Of a stretch of 64,000 nt of DNA, positions 24,894 to 33,773 are shown piece after piece. How positions within the stretch are numbered: the stretch's first letter is position 1; each line of letters starts with the position of its first letter. Both the position numbers and the translations under genes were made by a program. Under the pieces are notes generated by a model, which was not told where the DNA came from, searched no databases, and saw nothing but the letters and a program-made list of their open reading frames with translations. Source of the stretch: Tyzzerella sp. (GTDB taxonomy: Bacteria; Bacillota; Clostridia; Lachnospirales; Lachnospiraceae); the NCBI GenBank assembly GCA_017472665.1, contig JAFUOS010000022.1:1-64000 (forward strand), written 5' to 3'.

Positions 24894-25655
24894 GTATTCT
24901 GTGGGACTTTTACCTGTATATAATTTAAACATCTTTGAAAAGTGATAAATACTGCTATAGCCTACACTTGCAGCAACCTGATTTATTGATTCAAAGTCGC
25001 TCTCTAATATTGATTTTGCTTTGTTTATGCGAAAGTTATGCAAATATTTAATTGGGGAAGTGCCGTACACCTTTTCAAAGGTTTTGCGGAAATATACGGT
25101 ACTTATTCCACAAATATCGGCTAAAAAATCATTGGTTATGCTGCAGTCGTAATGGTGTTCAGAAATATAATTGATCGCAGGCTGTAGTAGTGTTTTTTTG
25201 TCTTTTGAAACATATTCTGTTTTGACTGATTTTATCAAAAATAATAATATCCCGTAAAGCTGATAATTACATTCAAGCCTGGAATTTGCATTTTTCAGAT
25301 TCAAACTTTTTTCGATTTTTTTAAAAGCATTAACTATATAACTGTTATCGGAAATTTTGAATGAGAAAATATTACAGGCGCTTTCTAATGCTTCAAATTC
25401 AATAATAATACATTCTCCGGGTTCTACACATTTCCAAGAGTAACTACAACCTTTGGGAAGAATGACAGGGTGTAGTGCATCAGATAAAATCTGTTTTCCA
25501 TTTATAGTATAAAAAGTTTTCCCACCGAGTTTGAGTGAAATCGCCCATCGTTCTCTGTTAGGGCGGTTGGTTGTAATTCCAATTGGAGATTTTAAAAGTC
25601 GGATAGCGAAGGCAACATTTGTTATGGTAATATTAATGACAGAATCGATAAACAT
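24873..25655 (-). CDS. AraC-family transcriptional regulator
   Basis: 260 residues. The N-terminal cupin-like sensing region is followed by a C-terminal two-HTH AraC domain ('FLADICGISTVYFRKTFEKVYGTSPIKYLHNFRI' and 'NQVAASVGYSSIYHFSKMFKLYTGKSPTEY'). It reads away from the sialidase-fold gene, with two direct repeats AAGTATCA in the shared upstream region as candidate binding sites. Likely an activator responding to a sugar from the locus. The ribosome site AAGGAGGGATTAT is strong. Confidence 0.9.
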   Translation of the reverse strand: MFIDSVINITITNVAFAIRLLKSPIGITTNRPNRERWAISLKLGGKTFYTINGKQILSDALHPVILPKGCSYSWKCVEPGECIIIEFEALESACNIFSFKISDNSYIVNAFKKIEKSLNLKNANSRLECNYQLYGILLFLIKSVKTEYVSKDKKTLLQPAINYISEHHYDCSITNDFLADICGISTVYFRKTFEKVYGTSPIKYLHNFRINKAKSILESDFESINQVAASVGYSSIYHFSKMFKLYTGKSPTEYAKASRT

Positions 25656-25708
25656 ATAATCCCTCCTTGTTTTATTTTATCACGAAAATAGAGAGGTGTA
25701 AACATTTA

Positions 25709-25734
25709 AAGTATCAAAATTGACAAAAGTATCA
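25709..25734. promoter_or_regulatory. AAGTATCA direct repeats, candidate AraC sites
   Basis: AAGTATCA at 25709-25716 and 25727-25734, 18 bases start to start, so on the same helix face, in the divergent region between the araC-like gene and the surface protein gene. A TTGACA at 25720-25725 lies between them. Confidence 0.45.
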
Positions 25735-25833
25735 CATTCTGCATTTACTCTCTGACACTAAATATATATACTAGATTAGAGGTGGAAAATTAGGCCAAGT
25801 TAACACTACCTACAAAAATTAAAGGAGGATTCT

Positions 25834-28800
25834 ATGAAAGTGATGAAAAAGAAAACACGTTTGAGAGTATTGTCACTCGTTATGTTACTGGTTATGCTGG
25901 TGACGTCAGTTCCAGGGACAACCTTGAACGCAGCAGAAACCAGTGAAGGTCCGCTATTGCAGGTGAGCGATGGCGCTACTCTTGAGACAGTTGCAATAGG
26001 CGCAACAATTTGGACAAACAAAGATTATGTGTTTACCAGCCTTCCATCGGCTTTGATTGGCAAGACATATGTCAAGGGTGCTTATGGCGGGGCAGGTGAA
26101 GTGGAGGTATTGCGTTCTGGATATGTCTATGTGTTGACGAATGCGTATAAGACAACCAATTCACAGGCAGAAACATTGGATGGTCTGAACTATACCAAAT
26201 TAGATATACCTGGCTGGAAATTCTGTGATTTTGCCCAGACATACACTGGATGTGTATGGGTGTATGAAAAATATGTGGAAGCGGGCGAAAGTTTGCAACT
26301 AGGAACATGGAGCGTTGTATTTGCTTCGGAAGAAAAATTGGATTTGACAACTAATGATTACATGGTGTCAGATAGTGAAATGGCTGTAGTGGAATCTCTC
26401 AGTGAACAAGAAACAAAAATAATGGAGCTGGGAGCACAGGTCTTTACTAAATGGCCGACGAAATATACATTTCACAATATACCTTACTGGATGGCTGGTA
26501 AAAAATATATTTTAGGCGATTACGATAACGGTGGAACGGTTAAAGTAACACGGTCTGGTGTTCTCTACATGTTGGCAAACAACAAAGACGATAGAAAAAC
26601 TTATTTTGAAGAACTGGGCTTTACAAAGAAATCCACACTCGACTTTGAACCATTTGGCGGAGGTGATCAAGGTGGAAGTTGGAACCAGAGTGGTTTTGCC
26701 TTGTATGAAAAACAGGTAACTGAGGGAAATGAAATTACATGGGATAAATGGGCAATTCCGATTTTCTCCGGTGACTTGGTTTTATCTGACACTTTGGCGG
26801 TATTAGAACCAGATGCTGATACAACGAAGGCATGCAAACTGGAATATCGCGCCAGATTGTTTAACAACCGTGTATTTTATGAAACAGGAGGAACTCCAAC
26901 GCCGCTTCTAGGCAAGAGTTTTCTGTATTCAAGTTTTGATGAAGGAGCCACTGGCACCGTAACAAAGGCGGGTACACTTTATATTCAGGTTCCGGTAAAG
27001 ACAACTAATTCCTATACGGTGCAAGCAGAGGTGGAAGCCGCTGGTTTTACCCCGACACCATACCGTATTTATCGAAATAACATAAGACTCGGATTCTGCC
27101 AGCGCCTTTATCAAAAAGAGGTAAAAGTGGGAGACACGATACATTTTGGCAAATACAATCTGGTGATTTACGACACCATTGCTGAAGAAGATTATTATGT
27201 TATGCCTTCCTTAACTACATCGGCTGAAATTATCAACAATCCAGGTGCAGAGTACAGTCCTGATGCACGTAACTGGCAGGGATGCCCTTCAATAGCAGTC
27301 ACCGAGAATGGACGTCTGTGGGCTACATGGTTTACTGGAGGTAAAACCGAATTGGCTACTGGAAACTGTGCTGTATTGATTTATAGTGATGATAAAGGAG
27401 AAACATGGGTTGATCCGGCAGTGGCCGTTGTGCATCCGGATATTGCTGCACAGGTTACGAAGCCACAGATTTGGATTATACCGGATGGATACGGAGAATA
27501 CAGTGGAAAACTCTGGTGTACATGGACACAGCACACTGGAACTGGTGGTTTTGATGGCCGCATGGGTACTTGGGGCGCTATTTGTATGAATCCAGATGCT
27601 GAAGATCCTGCTGATTTTGAGTGGATCAAACTGGGACGTTTGTATGAGGGTCGCGGAAGCGGTAAAATCCTTGTTGTGAAAAATGAAAAAGGTACAAATG
27701 GAGAGGAATGGTTGACCACATCATTTAACTGGATGGATGACCGTTACTATTCTAATGTTTATTCTTCCCTAGATGGCGGTATGAACTGGTCATTCAAAGG
27801 ACAGGCAGAGGTTATAGGGTCTACATATAACAACTCTGTATTGGTAGAGCGCAAAGATGAAAATGGCAATAATTATTTGTGGATGTTATCGCGACAGTTA
27901 GAGGGCAGAAATATGGTCGAGAGCTTTTCTTACGATGGCGGTGTGACATGGACAAGTAGCCGTCCTTCCCAAATTATGCATCCTAATGTAGATATCTATA
28001 TGGGACGAACAAGCTCTGGGAAACTGTTGATGGTTAACCATTATATGACTGCTCCATCTACCGTACGAAATAATTTGACAGCATTTTTATCTGATGATGA
28101 TGGAAAAACCTGGAATTGGTCTCTTCTTTTGGATGAACGTAGCGGCGTAAGTTATCCAAGTGCTGTACAAGATGTAGTAGAAGGCAAAGATGGAACGATT
28201 TATATCGTATACGATTATGATCGATTTAACACTGGACAGATTCTTATGGCAACAATCACAGAGGAGGATATTATGGCCGGAAGCTATATATCAGATGATG
28301 CCAGTCAGAAAATACTCATTAGTTCAATTGGTTTGAAAGGACCTCAGGTGTTCGACAATTTGGAAAAAATCGATCTTTCGAACAAACTGACATGGGCTAG
28401 CACCAGCAGTTACGTAAGCGCCAGCGCACATGCAGCATTTGATGGAAATGTTAATACACGTTGGTGTGCATCTAACAATTCTTTCCCACAGACACTTACA
28501 GTTGACCTGGGAGAGGTTCAGGATGTTGCAAAGATTAATATCAATTTTGAGCAGGAAGGTGACTGGGAATACACACTGCGTATTTCGCAAGACGGCAAAA
28601 CATGGAGCGATTACGACACTAACCCAGATCAACGTCAAAAAGAGTACAGCCACGAGAAAACGGCACAGGCACGTTATGTGGCCATTGATATCACAAGTGG
28701 CGGATCTGACGCAAATGGTGGTCTATGCTGGGCAAGCATTTGGGAAATGTCTGTATTAGATGCGAAAGGAACAAACCTTGCACTGAACAAGCCTTGTAAG

Positions 28801-29781
28801 GCAACAACAATTGTTGACGGTGGTGGTAGTGCAGTGGCTGCTTTTGATAATAACTACGATACAAGATATTGTGCTTCAAGTAGCGAGCTGCCTCAGCAAC
28901 TTATGGTAGATATGGGAGCAACCTACGATATCGGTGCTATCTATATTTATTTTGAACAGAAATCAAACTGGGATTACAAGCTGGAAACCTCTCTGGACGG
29001 TGTTAACTGGAGCACTTATGCAGATCCAGAAGTACAGAGATTGATAGATGTGACAGAAACAAAAGACGCCGAAGCACGATATGTGCGTCTTACGGTGGAG
29101 GACGCAACCGATGGAGATTGGGCTAGTGTTTGGGAAATGGAGGTCTATTCCTATACTGAAGATGGAAAAACGGCAAAAGAAGTGGATGAAAAGATTGCGG
29201 CAATTGGAGAAGTTACACTCGATAGAGAAGAAGCAATTCAAGACGCTCGCACAGCATATAATGCTTTGAATGATAATGCTAAAGGCTATGTAACAAAACT
29301 TGCTGACTTAGAAGCGGCAGAATCAAAACTTGCTGAACTTAAGGAAGCAGCGGCAGTGCAAGCAGCAAAAGATGCAGCGGCGAAAGTGGATGAAAAGATT
29401 GCGGCAATTGGAGAAGTTACACTCGATAGCGAAAAAGCAATTCAAGAGGCACGCGCAGCATATGATGCTTTGAGCGACAACGCTAAAGAATATGTGAACA
29501 AATTAGATGCTTTGAAAGCAGCAGAAAAGAAACTTGCTGAATTAAAAGCGTCACAGACTCCAAGTACAGGAGGCTCAGAAATTACTCCAGGAGAAGATAA
29601 GCAGGAGACAGGAACACAAACAGGTGCACAAACAGGAACACAAACAGGTGCACAGGCAGGAACACAAACAGGTGTACAGACAGGTGACAGCATGAATGTG
29701 GTAATTTATCTTGCAACATTATGTGTGGTAGCTCTTGGCATTATTTTCATTATAAGAGTAAGAAGAAAAGAAAATAGATAG
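25834..29781 (+). CDS. secreted sialidase-fold surface protein with two F5/8C domains
   Basis: 1315 residues. Order: signal peptide (1-33); three related domains of about 115 residues (55-172, 197-310, 333-452; shared 'G.TGTV..SG.LY' and 'Y.K.V..G' motifs); six-bladed sialidase/BNR propeller (468-829) with Asp boxes 'SDDKGETW', 'SLDGGMNW', 'SYDGGVTW' and 'SDDDGKTW'; two F5/8 type C (CBM32-like) domains (848-976, 979-1104); two helical repeats (1113-1240); a Thr-Gly-Gln repeat; and a TGD/hydrophobic/RRK anchor. The usual GH33 'RIP' arginine position reads 'GCPS', so sialidase activity is doubtful. It probably binds and cuts a host or plant glycan. Confidence 0.88.
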   Translation: MKVMKKKTRLRVLSLVMLLVMLVTSVPGTTLNAAETSEGPLLQVSDGATLETVAIGATIWTNKDYVFTSLPSALIGKTYVKGAYGGAGEVEVLRSGYVYVLTNAYKTTNSQAETLDGLNYTKLDIPGWKFCDFAQTYTGCVWVYEKYVEAGESLQLGTWSVVFASEEKLDLTTNDYMVSDSEMAVVESLSEQETKIMELGAQVFTKWPTKYTFHNIPYWMAGKKYILGDYDNGGTVKVTRSGVLYMLANNKDDRKTYFEELGFTKKSTLDFEPFGGGDQGGSWNQSGFALYEKQVTEGNEITWDKWAIPIFSGDLVLSDTLAVLEPDADTTKACKLEYRARLFNNRVFYETGGTPTPLLGKSFLYSSFDEGATGTVTKAGTLYIQVPVKTTNSYTVQAEVEAAGFTPTPYRIYRNNIRLGFCQRLYQKEVKVGDTIHFGKYNLVIYDTIAEEDYYVMPSLTTSAEIINNPGAEYSPDARNWQGCPSIAVTENGRLWATWFTGGKTELATGNCAVLIYSDDKGETWVDPAVAVVHPDIAAQVTKPQIWIIPDGYGEYSGKLWCTWTQHTGTGGFDGRMGTWGAICMNPDAEDPADFEWIKLGRLYEGRGSGKILVVKNEKGTNGEEWLTTSFNWMDDRYYSNVYSSLDGGMNWSFKGQAEVIGSTYNNSVLVERKDENGNNYLWMLSRQLEGRNMVESFSYDGGVTWTSSRPSQIMHPNVDIYMGRTSSGKLLMVNHYMTAPSTVRNNLTAFLSDDDGKTWNWSLLLDERSGVSYPSAVQDVVEGKDGTIYIVYDYDRFNTGQILMATITEEDIMAGSYISDDASQKILISSIGLKGPQVFDNLEKIDLSNKLTWASTSSYVSASAHAAFDGNVNTRWCASNNSFPQTLTVDLGEVQDVAKININFEQEGDWEYTLRISQDGKTWSDYDTNPDQRQKEYSHEKTAQARYVAIDITSGGSDANGGLCWASIWEMSVLDAKGTNLALNKPCKATTIVDGGGSAVAAFDNNYDTRYCASSSELPQQLMVDMGATYDIGAIYIYFEQKSNWDYKLETSLDGVNWSTYADPEVQRLIDVTETKDAEARYVRLTVEDATDGDWASVWEMEVYSYTEDGKTAKEVDEKIAAIGEVTLDREEAIQDARTAYNALNDNAKGYVTKLADLEAAESKLAELKEAAAVQAAKDAAAKVDEKIAAIGEVTLDSEKAIQEARAAYDALSDNAKEYVNKLDALKAAEKKLAELKASQTPSTGGSEITPGEDKQETGTQTGAQTGTQTGAQAGTQTGVQTGDSMNVVIYLATLCVVALGIIFIIRVRRKENR
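29182..29560 (+). repeat. two-copy repeat in surface protein stalk
   Basis: The stretch beginning GTGGATGAAAAGATTGCGGC at about 29182 recurs at 29386, 204 bases later, encoding helical repeats 'VDEKIAAIGEVTLD...A'. The near identity of the first 40 bases shows recent duplication. Confidence 0.85.
29608..29688 (+). repeat. minisatellite encoding Gln-Thr-Gly repeats
   Basis: Tandem units of about 12 bases (ACACAAACAGGT/GCACAAACAGGA types) encode 'GTQTGAQT' repeats just before the wall-anchor motif. Likely length-variable by slippage. Confidence 0.9.
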
Positions 29782-29783
29782 AC

Positions 29784-29834
29784 AAAAATAGGGGGATGTA
29801 GTTTGTATGTGAACTATGTCTCCCCTAATTTTTA
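29784..29834 (+). terminator. rho-independent terminator
   Basis: AAAATAGGGGGATGTAGTT pairs with AACTATGTCTCCCCTAATTTT over a short loop, then T-rich sequence. Confidence 0.85.
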
Positions 29835-29891
29835 TAAAATGTATTGAAGTTAAAACGAAACTGTGACAAAATAAAATTACCAAAATGGTAC

Positions 29892-29909
29892 AGTGTCAAA
29901 GTTGACACT
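29892..29909. promoter_or_regulatory. operator-like palindrome AGTGTCAAAGTTGACACT
   Basis: Perfect 18-bp dyad, 27 bases before the oxidoreductase start. A related half-site, AAGTTAACACTACC, lies before the surface protein gene at 25797-25810. Confidence 0.5.
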
Positions 29910-29935
29910 ACCATGTGTTTGATTGGAGATAAATT

Positions 29936-30943
29936 ATGATTAAAATAGGACAAATAGGTATTGGTCATAATCACGGCGAGGCTAAAATGTTGGCGGTGAA
30001 AAAATTTCCTGAGCTCTTTGAAATTGTGGGCTTTGCCGAGGAAAATGAGGAATGGATTTTAAAAAGAGGGAATCTTAGCGGATATCAAGGTTTAGAAAGA
30101 TTATCAGTTGATGAAGTTATAGAAAAAAGCGATGCTGTACTTATCGAAACGGATGTATGGAACTTAACCTCAGTTGCTCAAAAATGTATAGATGCAGGAA
30201 AGCATATACATATGGATAAACCTGCAAGCGGAACACTTCAAGAATATAAGCATTTGCTTGATACAGCAAAGGCTAAAAATCTCGTTGTTCAACTTGCTTA
30301 TATGTACCGATATAATCCGGCGGTACAAAAATGTATCGAGCTTATAAACGAAGGAAAACTCGGTGAGATTTATTCCATCAATGCTGAAATGAGCACCTTT
30401 CATAATCCCGATTATAAAAAATGGCTTACCAATTTCGGCGGCGGAATAATGTATATTTTGGGTTCACATTTGGTCGACTTAATTGTTTATATTTTGGGTA
30501 AGCCTGAAAAGATTACATCTTTCTTAAAACATACAAAGCTTGACGATATAGATTTTCCCGATAACAATTTGGCGGTTTTAGAATATGAGAAAGCCCTGGC
30601 CAGAATCTTCGTTTCATCGGTCGAAGTCAACGGCTTTGGCAGACGGCAGTTTATGGTATCGGGCAGTAAAGGAACGGTTAATATTTGTCCTATAGAACGT
30701 CCACTTACTGTGACTTATTCGGATACTTCTATTGCCGATGCGACTTATGAGGACAGAAAAATTAACCTTTCGTTTGAAGATAATTCAGCAACAGGAAGAT
30801 ATGATCAAATGATGAAGGATTTCTATGCGTATATTATGGGAACTAAGCAAAATCCTTTTACTTATGAACACGATTATGCTGTTCAAGAAGTTTTAAGCGA
30901 AATAATAGGAGGTGTGAAATTTTATAGCAAGAATATTAATTAA
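29936..30943 (+). CDS. Gfo/Idh/MocA-family oxidoreductase
   Basis: 335 residues. An N-terminal Rossmann fold ('KIGQIGIGHNHGEAKML', an unusual GxGHNH version of the NAD motif) and the 'DKPASG' (EKP-like) motif near residue 93 are followed by a C-terminal substrate domain with 'GGGIMYILGSHLVDLIVYILG' containing the catalytic-type His. Members oxidise sugars, sugar acids or inositols with NAD(P). Position after the glycan-active surface protein suggests a role in processing the released sugar. The operator-like dyad at 29892-29909 implies local regulation. Confidence 0.88.
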   Translation: MIKIGQIGIGHNHGEAKMLAVKKFPELFEIVGFAEENEEWILKRGNLSGYQGLERLSVDEVIEKSDAVLIETDVWNLTSVAQKCIDAGKHIHMDKPASGTLQEYKHLLDTAKAKNLVVQLAYMYRYNPAVQKCIELINEGKLGEIYSINAEMSTFHNPDYKKWLTNFGGGIMYILGSHLVDLIVYILGKPEKITSFLKHTKLDDIDFPDNNLAVLEYEKALARIFVSSVEVNGFGRRQFMVSGSKGTVNICPIERPLTVTYSDTSIADATYEDRKINLSFEDNSATGRYDQMMKDFYAYIMGTKQNPFTYEHDYAVQEVLSEIIGGVKFYSKNIN

Positions 30944-30976
30944 AACTTGCTATAGCCTGATAAGTGAATAAAAAGA

Positions 30977-31005
30977 TTGAGTTTTTCCAATGCAAGTGGT
31001 ATCAT
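30977..31005 (+). promoter_or_regulatory. sigma-A promoter of esterase gene
   Basis: TTGAGT (30977-30982), 17-base spacer, TATCAT (31000-31005), 31 bases before the ATG. Confidence 0.6.
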
Positions 31006-31035
31006 AAAACGTAGTAATGACTTGGAGGGACGGCA

Positions 31036-31869
31036 ATGAGAGTAGAAAGATTATATTTAAAAGACTATTTTCCAGAACTGGGAAAAGACGATTGTAACGC
31101 ATATGTAGATTGTTATCTGGTAAATGAAATGAAAGGAATGAAGCTGGATTATAAATTGCATCCATGTATGGTAATCTGCCCAGGCGGTGGCTATGGCATG
31201 GTAAGCGAACGTGAAGCAGAGCCAATCGCACTTAATTTCTTATCAGAAGGATATTGCGTATTTATCGTACACTATTCAGTACACCCACACCAATTCCCAC
31301 AACAGCTTCTTGAAGTTGCAGGCGCTATGGAACTCATTCACCAAAACGCAGAAGAATGGGTATGTGATAAAGATAATATTGCGATTATGGGATTCTCAGC
31401 AGGTGGACATCTTGCAGCACAATATTCAAACCGTTACAACTGTCCAGAGATTCGTGAAGTATTTCCAGAAAGTAAGCCGGTTCAGAGAACAGTTCTTGGT
31501 TATCCAGTAATCACATGGGAATCAAAATACACACATGCTGGTACGATGAAGAACTTTGTCGGACATGAGCCTGTAGACGGAACAGAAAAGGGATGTTCTT
31601 GTGAATTGTTAGTGACAGAGAATACACCACCAGCGTTTATTTGGCATACGGCAGAAGACCAGTCAGTGCCTGTGGAAAATAGTTTGAGATATGCACATGT
31701 TTTGTCAGAGCATAAGGTGCCGTTTGAATTACATATTTATCCTTTTGGATGGCATGGTTTGGCGACGGTGGACGAGCATACTTGTGTGGGAATGAATGAG
31801 AAGGTAGAACACTGTCATCAGTGGATAGAAGATTGTAAGAAGTGGTTGAAACTGACGAAAAATATTTAA
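31036..31869 (+). CDS. alpha/beta-hydrolase, acetyl-esterase-like
   Basis: 277 residues, no signal peptide. Oxyanion motif 'CPGGGYGM' near residue 46, nucleophile 'GFSAGG' near 118, Asp in 'AEDQSVPVENS' near 203 and His in 'GWHGL' near 236: a complete triad of the BD-FAE/acetyl-xylan esterase type. Likely removes acetyl or acyl groups from sugars taken up by the neighbouring locus. It has its own promoter and a strong terminator. Confidence 0.88.
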   Translation: MRVERLYLKDYFPELGKDDCNAYVDCYLVNEMKGMKLDYKLHPCMVICPGGGYGMVSEREAEPIALNFLSEGYCVFIVHYSVHPHQFPQQLLEVAGAMELIHQNAEEWVCDKDNIAIMGFSAGGHLAAQYSNRYNCPEIREVFPESKPVQRTVLGYPVITWESKYTHAGTMKNFVGHEPVDGTEKGCSCELLVTENTPPAFIWHTAEDQSVPVENSLRYAHVLSEHKVPFELHIYPFGWHGLATVDEHTCVGMNEKVEHCHQWIEDCKKWLKLTKNI

Positions 31870-31897
31870 TGTGAATCGTAATAATGCGAGTATTTCT

Positions 31898-31929
31898 ACT
31901 CCGGTGCCCTTTGGGCCCGGAGTTTTTAA
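31898..31929 (+). terminator. rho-independent terminator
   Basis: ACTCCGG-GCCC pairs with GGGCCCGGAGT (one bulged T, 3-base loop), followed by TTTTT. Confidence 0.9.
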
Positions 31930-31939
31930 ATTTGGCTTT

Positions 31940-31994
31940 GGAATCAATCAATATGAAATGTAAATAAGGAATCAATCAATATGAAATGTAAATA
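31940..31994 (+). repeat. 27-bp perfect tandem duplication
   Basis: GGAATCAATCAATATGAAAT... occurs at 31940-31966 and again at 31968-31994 with one base between. It abuts the SCIFF promoter -35 box. Confidence 0.95.
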
Positions 31995-32023
31995 TTGACT
32001 TAATTTTAACCTCATGTTATCAT
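31995..32023 (+). promoter_or_regulatory. sigma-A promoter of SCIFF gene
   Basis: TTGACT (31995-32000), 17-base spacer, TATCAT (32018-32023). Confidence 0.7.
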
Positions 32024-32099
32024 AATAAAAGAGTTTTGACAGGATACATATGCGATAAACTCACGAATTACGAAATTATTGAAAATGGAGATGTTAAGC

Positions 32100-32246
32100 A
32101 TGGAAAGAATTAAGACACTTGAAACTCGTAACTTATGTGAAAGTGCAAAAAACGGTGGCTGCGGCGAATGCCAAACTTCTTGCCAATCAGCATGCAAAAC
32201 AAGCTGTGGTGTAGCAAATCAAGCATGTGAAAAAACAGAAGAATAA
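32100..32246 (+). CDS. scfA: SCIFF family ribosomal peptide precursor
   Basis: 48 residues, 'six cysteines in forty-five' precursor: 'CGECQTSCQSACKTSCGVAN' is the diagnostic core. Cys are at 13, 21, 24, 28, 32, 36 and 43, one more than the usual six. The following radical-SAM/SPASM enzyme is expected to install a Cys-to-Thr thioether (sactipeptide/ranthipeptide type). ATG 32100 is chosen over 32091 because TGGAG at 32086-32090 fits it. Strong promoter before and terminator after, so the peptide is probably made in excess over its maturase. Confidence 0.95.
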   Translation: MERIKTLETRNLCESAKNGGCGECQTSCQSACKTSCGVANQACEKTEE

Positions 32247-32266
32247 TTTATTTCATGAATGATAAG

Positions 32267-32295
32267 AATGCTGCCTGAAACGGCAGCATTTTTAA
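32267..32295 (+). terminator. terminator between SCIFF peptide and maturase
   Basis: AATGCTGCC (32267-32275) pairs with GGCAGCATT (32282-32290), then TTT. Partial read-through would give peptide in excess of enzyme. Confidence 0.85.
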
Positions 32296-32371
32296 CGCTA
32301 CCATGCACGCGTGAAAAGGTCCATCAACCCTTTTTGAAGATGTAAAATACAAATGGAGGATGTTTATCAAT

Positions 32372-33760
32372 ATGGTACATCAATATAAATTAAATGGATA
32401 TAACATTGTTTTGGATACCTGTTCTGGGGCCATCCATGTAGTGGATGAAGTTGCCTACGATATCATAGCGTTATATCAGAAAAAAACAGCAGACGAAATC
32501 GTTGCAGAAATACTCGCAAAATATGGAGACAGAGAAGACGTGACAGAGGAAGAACTTCGCTTCTGCATCGAAGACGTGGAAAGTCTCGTACAAGCTGGAA
32601 AATTATATACAGAAGATACATTTGCAGATGTTGCAGGAACATTTAAAGAGCGTTCTGGAAATGTAATTAAGGCGCTTTGCCTGCACGTTGCTCATACTTG
32701 CAACTTAAATTGCTCTTATTGTTTCGCCAGTCAGGGAAAATATCACGGCGAACGCGCAATCATGAGCTTTGAAGTTGGAAAACAGGCACTTGATTTCCTG
32801 ATTGCAAATTCAGGTACGAGAAGAAATCTGGAGGTAGACTTCTTTGGCGGCGAACCACTCATGAACTGGGATGTAGTAAAAGAACTCGTAGCCTATGCTA
32901 GAACGCAGGAAAAAATATACAACAAGAATTTCCGTTTCACCCTGACAACGAACGGAATGTTAATTGATGATGATGTAATCGATTTTGCAAATAAAGAAAT
33001 GAGCAATGTCGTATTAAGTTTAGATGGAAGAAAAGAAATCCATGACCTTACTCGTGTAGATTATGCTGGAAATGGAAGTTACGATAAGATTGTACCGAAA
33101 TTTAAGAAATTAGTAGATGCACGTGGGGGAAAAGGATACTACATGCGTGGTACATTTACCCATGCAAATCCAGACTTTACAAAAGACGTATTCCACATGG
33201 CAGACATGGGATTTACAGAACTTAGTATGGAACCGGTTGTAGGTTCCCCAGATGATCCGTCCGCATTGACTCCGGAAGATTTGGAAATTGTAAAAGAGCA
33301 ATACGAGATCCTTGCAAAAGAGATGATTAAACGTAAAAAAGAAGGCAGAGGCTTTACGTTCTATCACTATATGATTGATTTGACAGGCGGCCCTTGTATT
33401 TACAAGAGAATTTCCGGATGCGGTTCTGGAACAGAGTACATGGCAGTAACGCCTTGGGGAGACCTGTATCCATGTCACCAGTTTGTAGGAGAAGAAGAGT
33501 ATAAGCTTGGTGATGTATGGAATGGTGTAACCAATGATGCAGTTCGTGAAGATTTCCGTAGCTGCAATGCATATGCAAGAGAAGAATGTAAAGACTGCTG
33601 GGCAAAATTATATTGTTCAGGCGGGTGTGCAGCAAATGCATTTCATGCAAGTGGTTCTATCCGTGGTATTTATGAGCCAGGATGCGAACTGTTTAGAAAA
33701 CGTATGGAATGTGCCATCATGATTAAAGTGGCAGAAGACGCAGCCGAAAAGGAAGCATAA
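32372..33760 (+). CDS. scfB: SCIFF radical-SAM maturase
   Basis: About 462 residues. An N-terminal peptide-binding (RRE-like) region includes 'LDTCSGAIHVVDEVAYDIIALY'. The radical-SAM core has 'CNLNCSYCFA' ([4Fe-4S], near residue 114), and the C-terminal SPASM/twitch domain has 'CKDCWAKLYCSGGCAANAFHASG' and further Cys for auxiliary clusters. It forms the thioether link in the SCIFF peptide encoded 126 bases upstream. ATG 32372 with GGAGG at 32355-32359; an ATG at 32360 is too close to that site. Confidence 0.95.
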   Translation: MVHQYKLNGYNIVLDTCSGAIHVVDEVAYDIIALYQKKTADEIVAEILAKYGDREDVTEEELRFCIEDVESLVQAGKLYTEDTFADVAGTFKERSGNVIKALCLHVAHTCNLNCSYCFASQGKYHGERAIMSFEVGKQALDFLIANSGTRRNLEVDFFGGEPLMNWDVVKELVAYARTQEKIYNKNFRFTLTTNGMLIDDDVIDFANKEMSNVVLSLDGRKEIHDLTRVDYAGNGSYDKIVPKFKKLVDARGGKGYYMRGTFTHANPDFTKDVFHMADMGFTELSMEPVVGSPDDPSALTPEDLEIVKEQYEILAKEMIKRKKEGRGFTFYHYMIDLTGGPCIYKRISGCGSGTEYMAVTPWGDLYPCHQFVGEEEYKLGDVWNGVTNDAVREDFRSCNAYAREECKDCWAKLYCSGGCAANAFHASGSIRGIYEPGCELFRKRMECAIMIKVAEDAAEKEA

Positions 33761-33773
33761 GACAAAGTGGAAA

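Noticed and set aside
29608..29688. CRISPR array
   Set aside because: Short tandem coding repeats without spacers, inside a surface-protein gene.
25834..29781. Direct call as GH33 exo-sialidase
   Set aside because: Asp boxes are present, but the RIP arginine position reads GCPS and no sialic-acid genes are linked, so only the fold is claimed.
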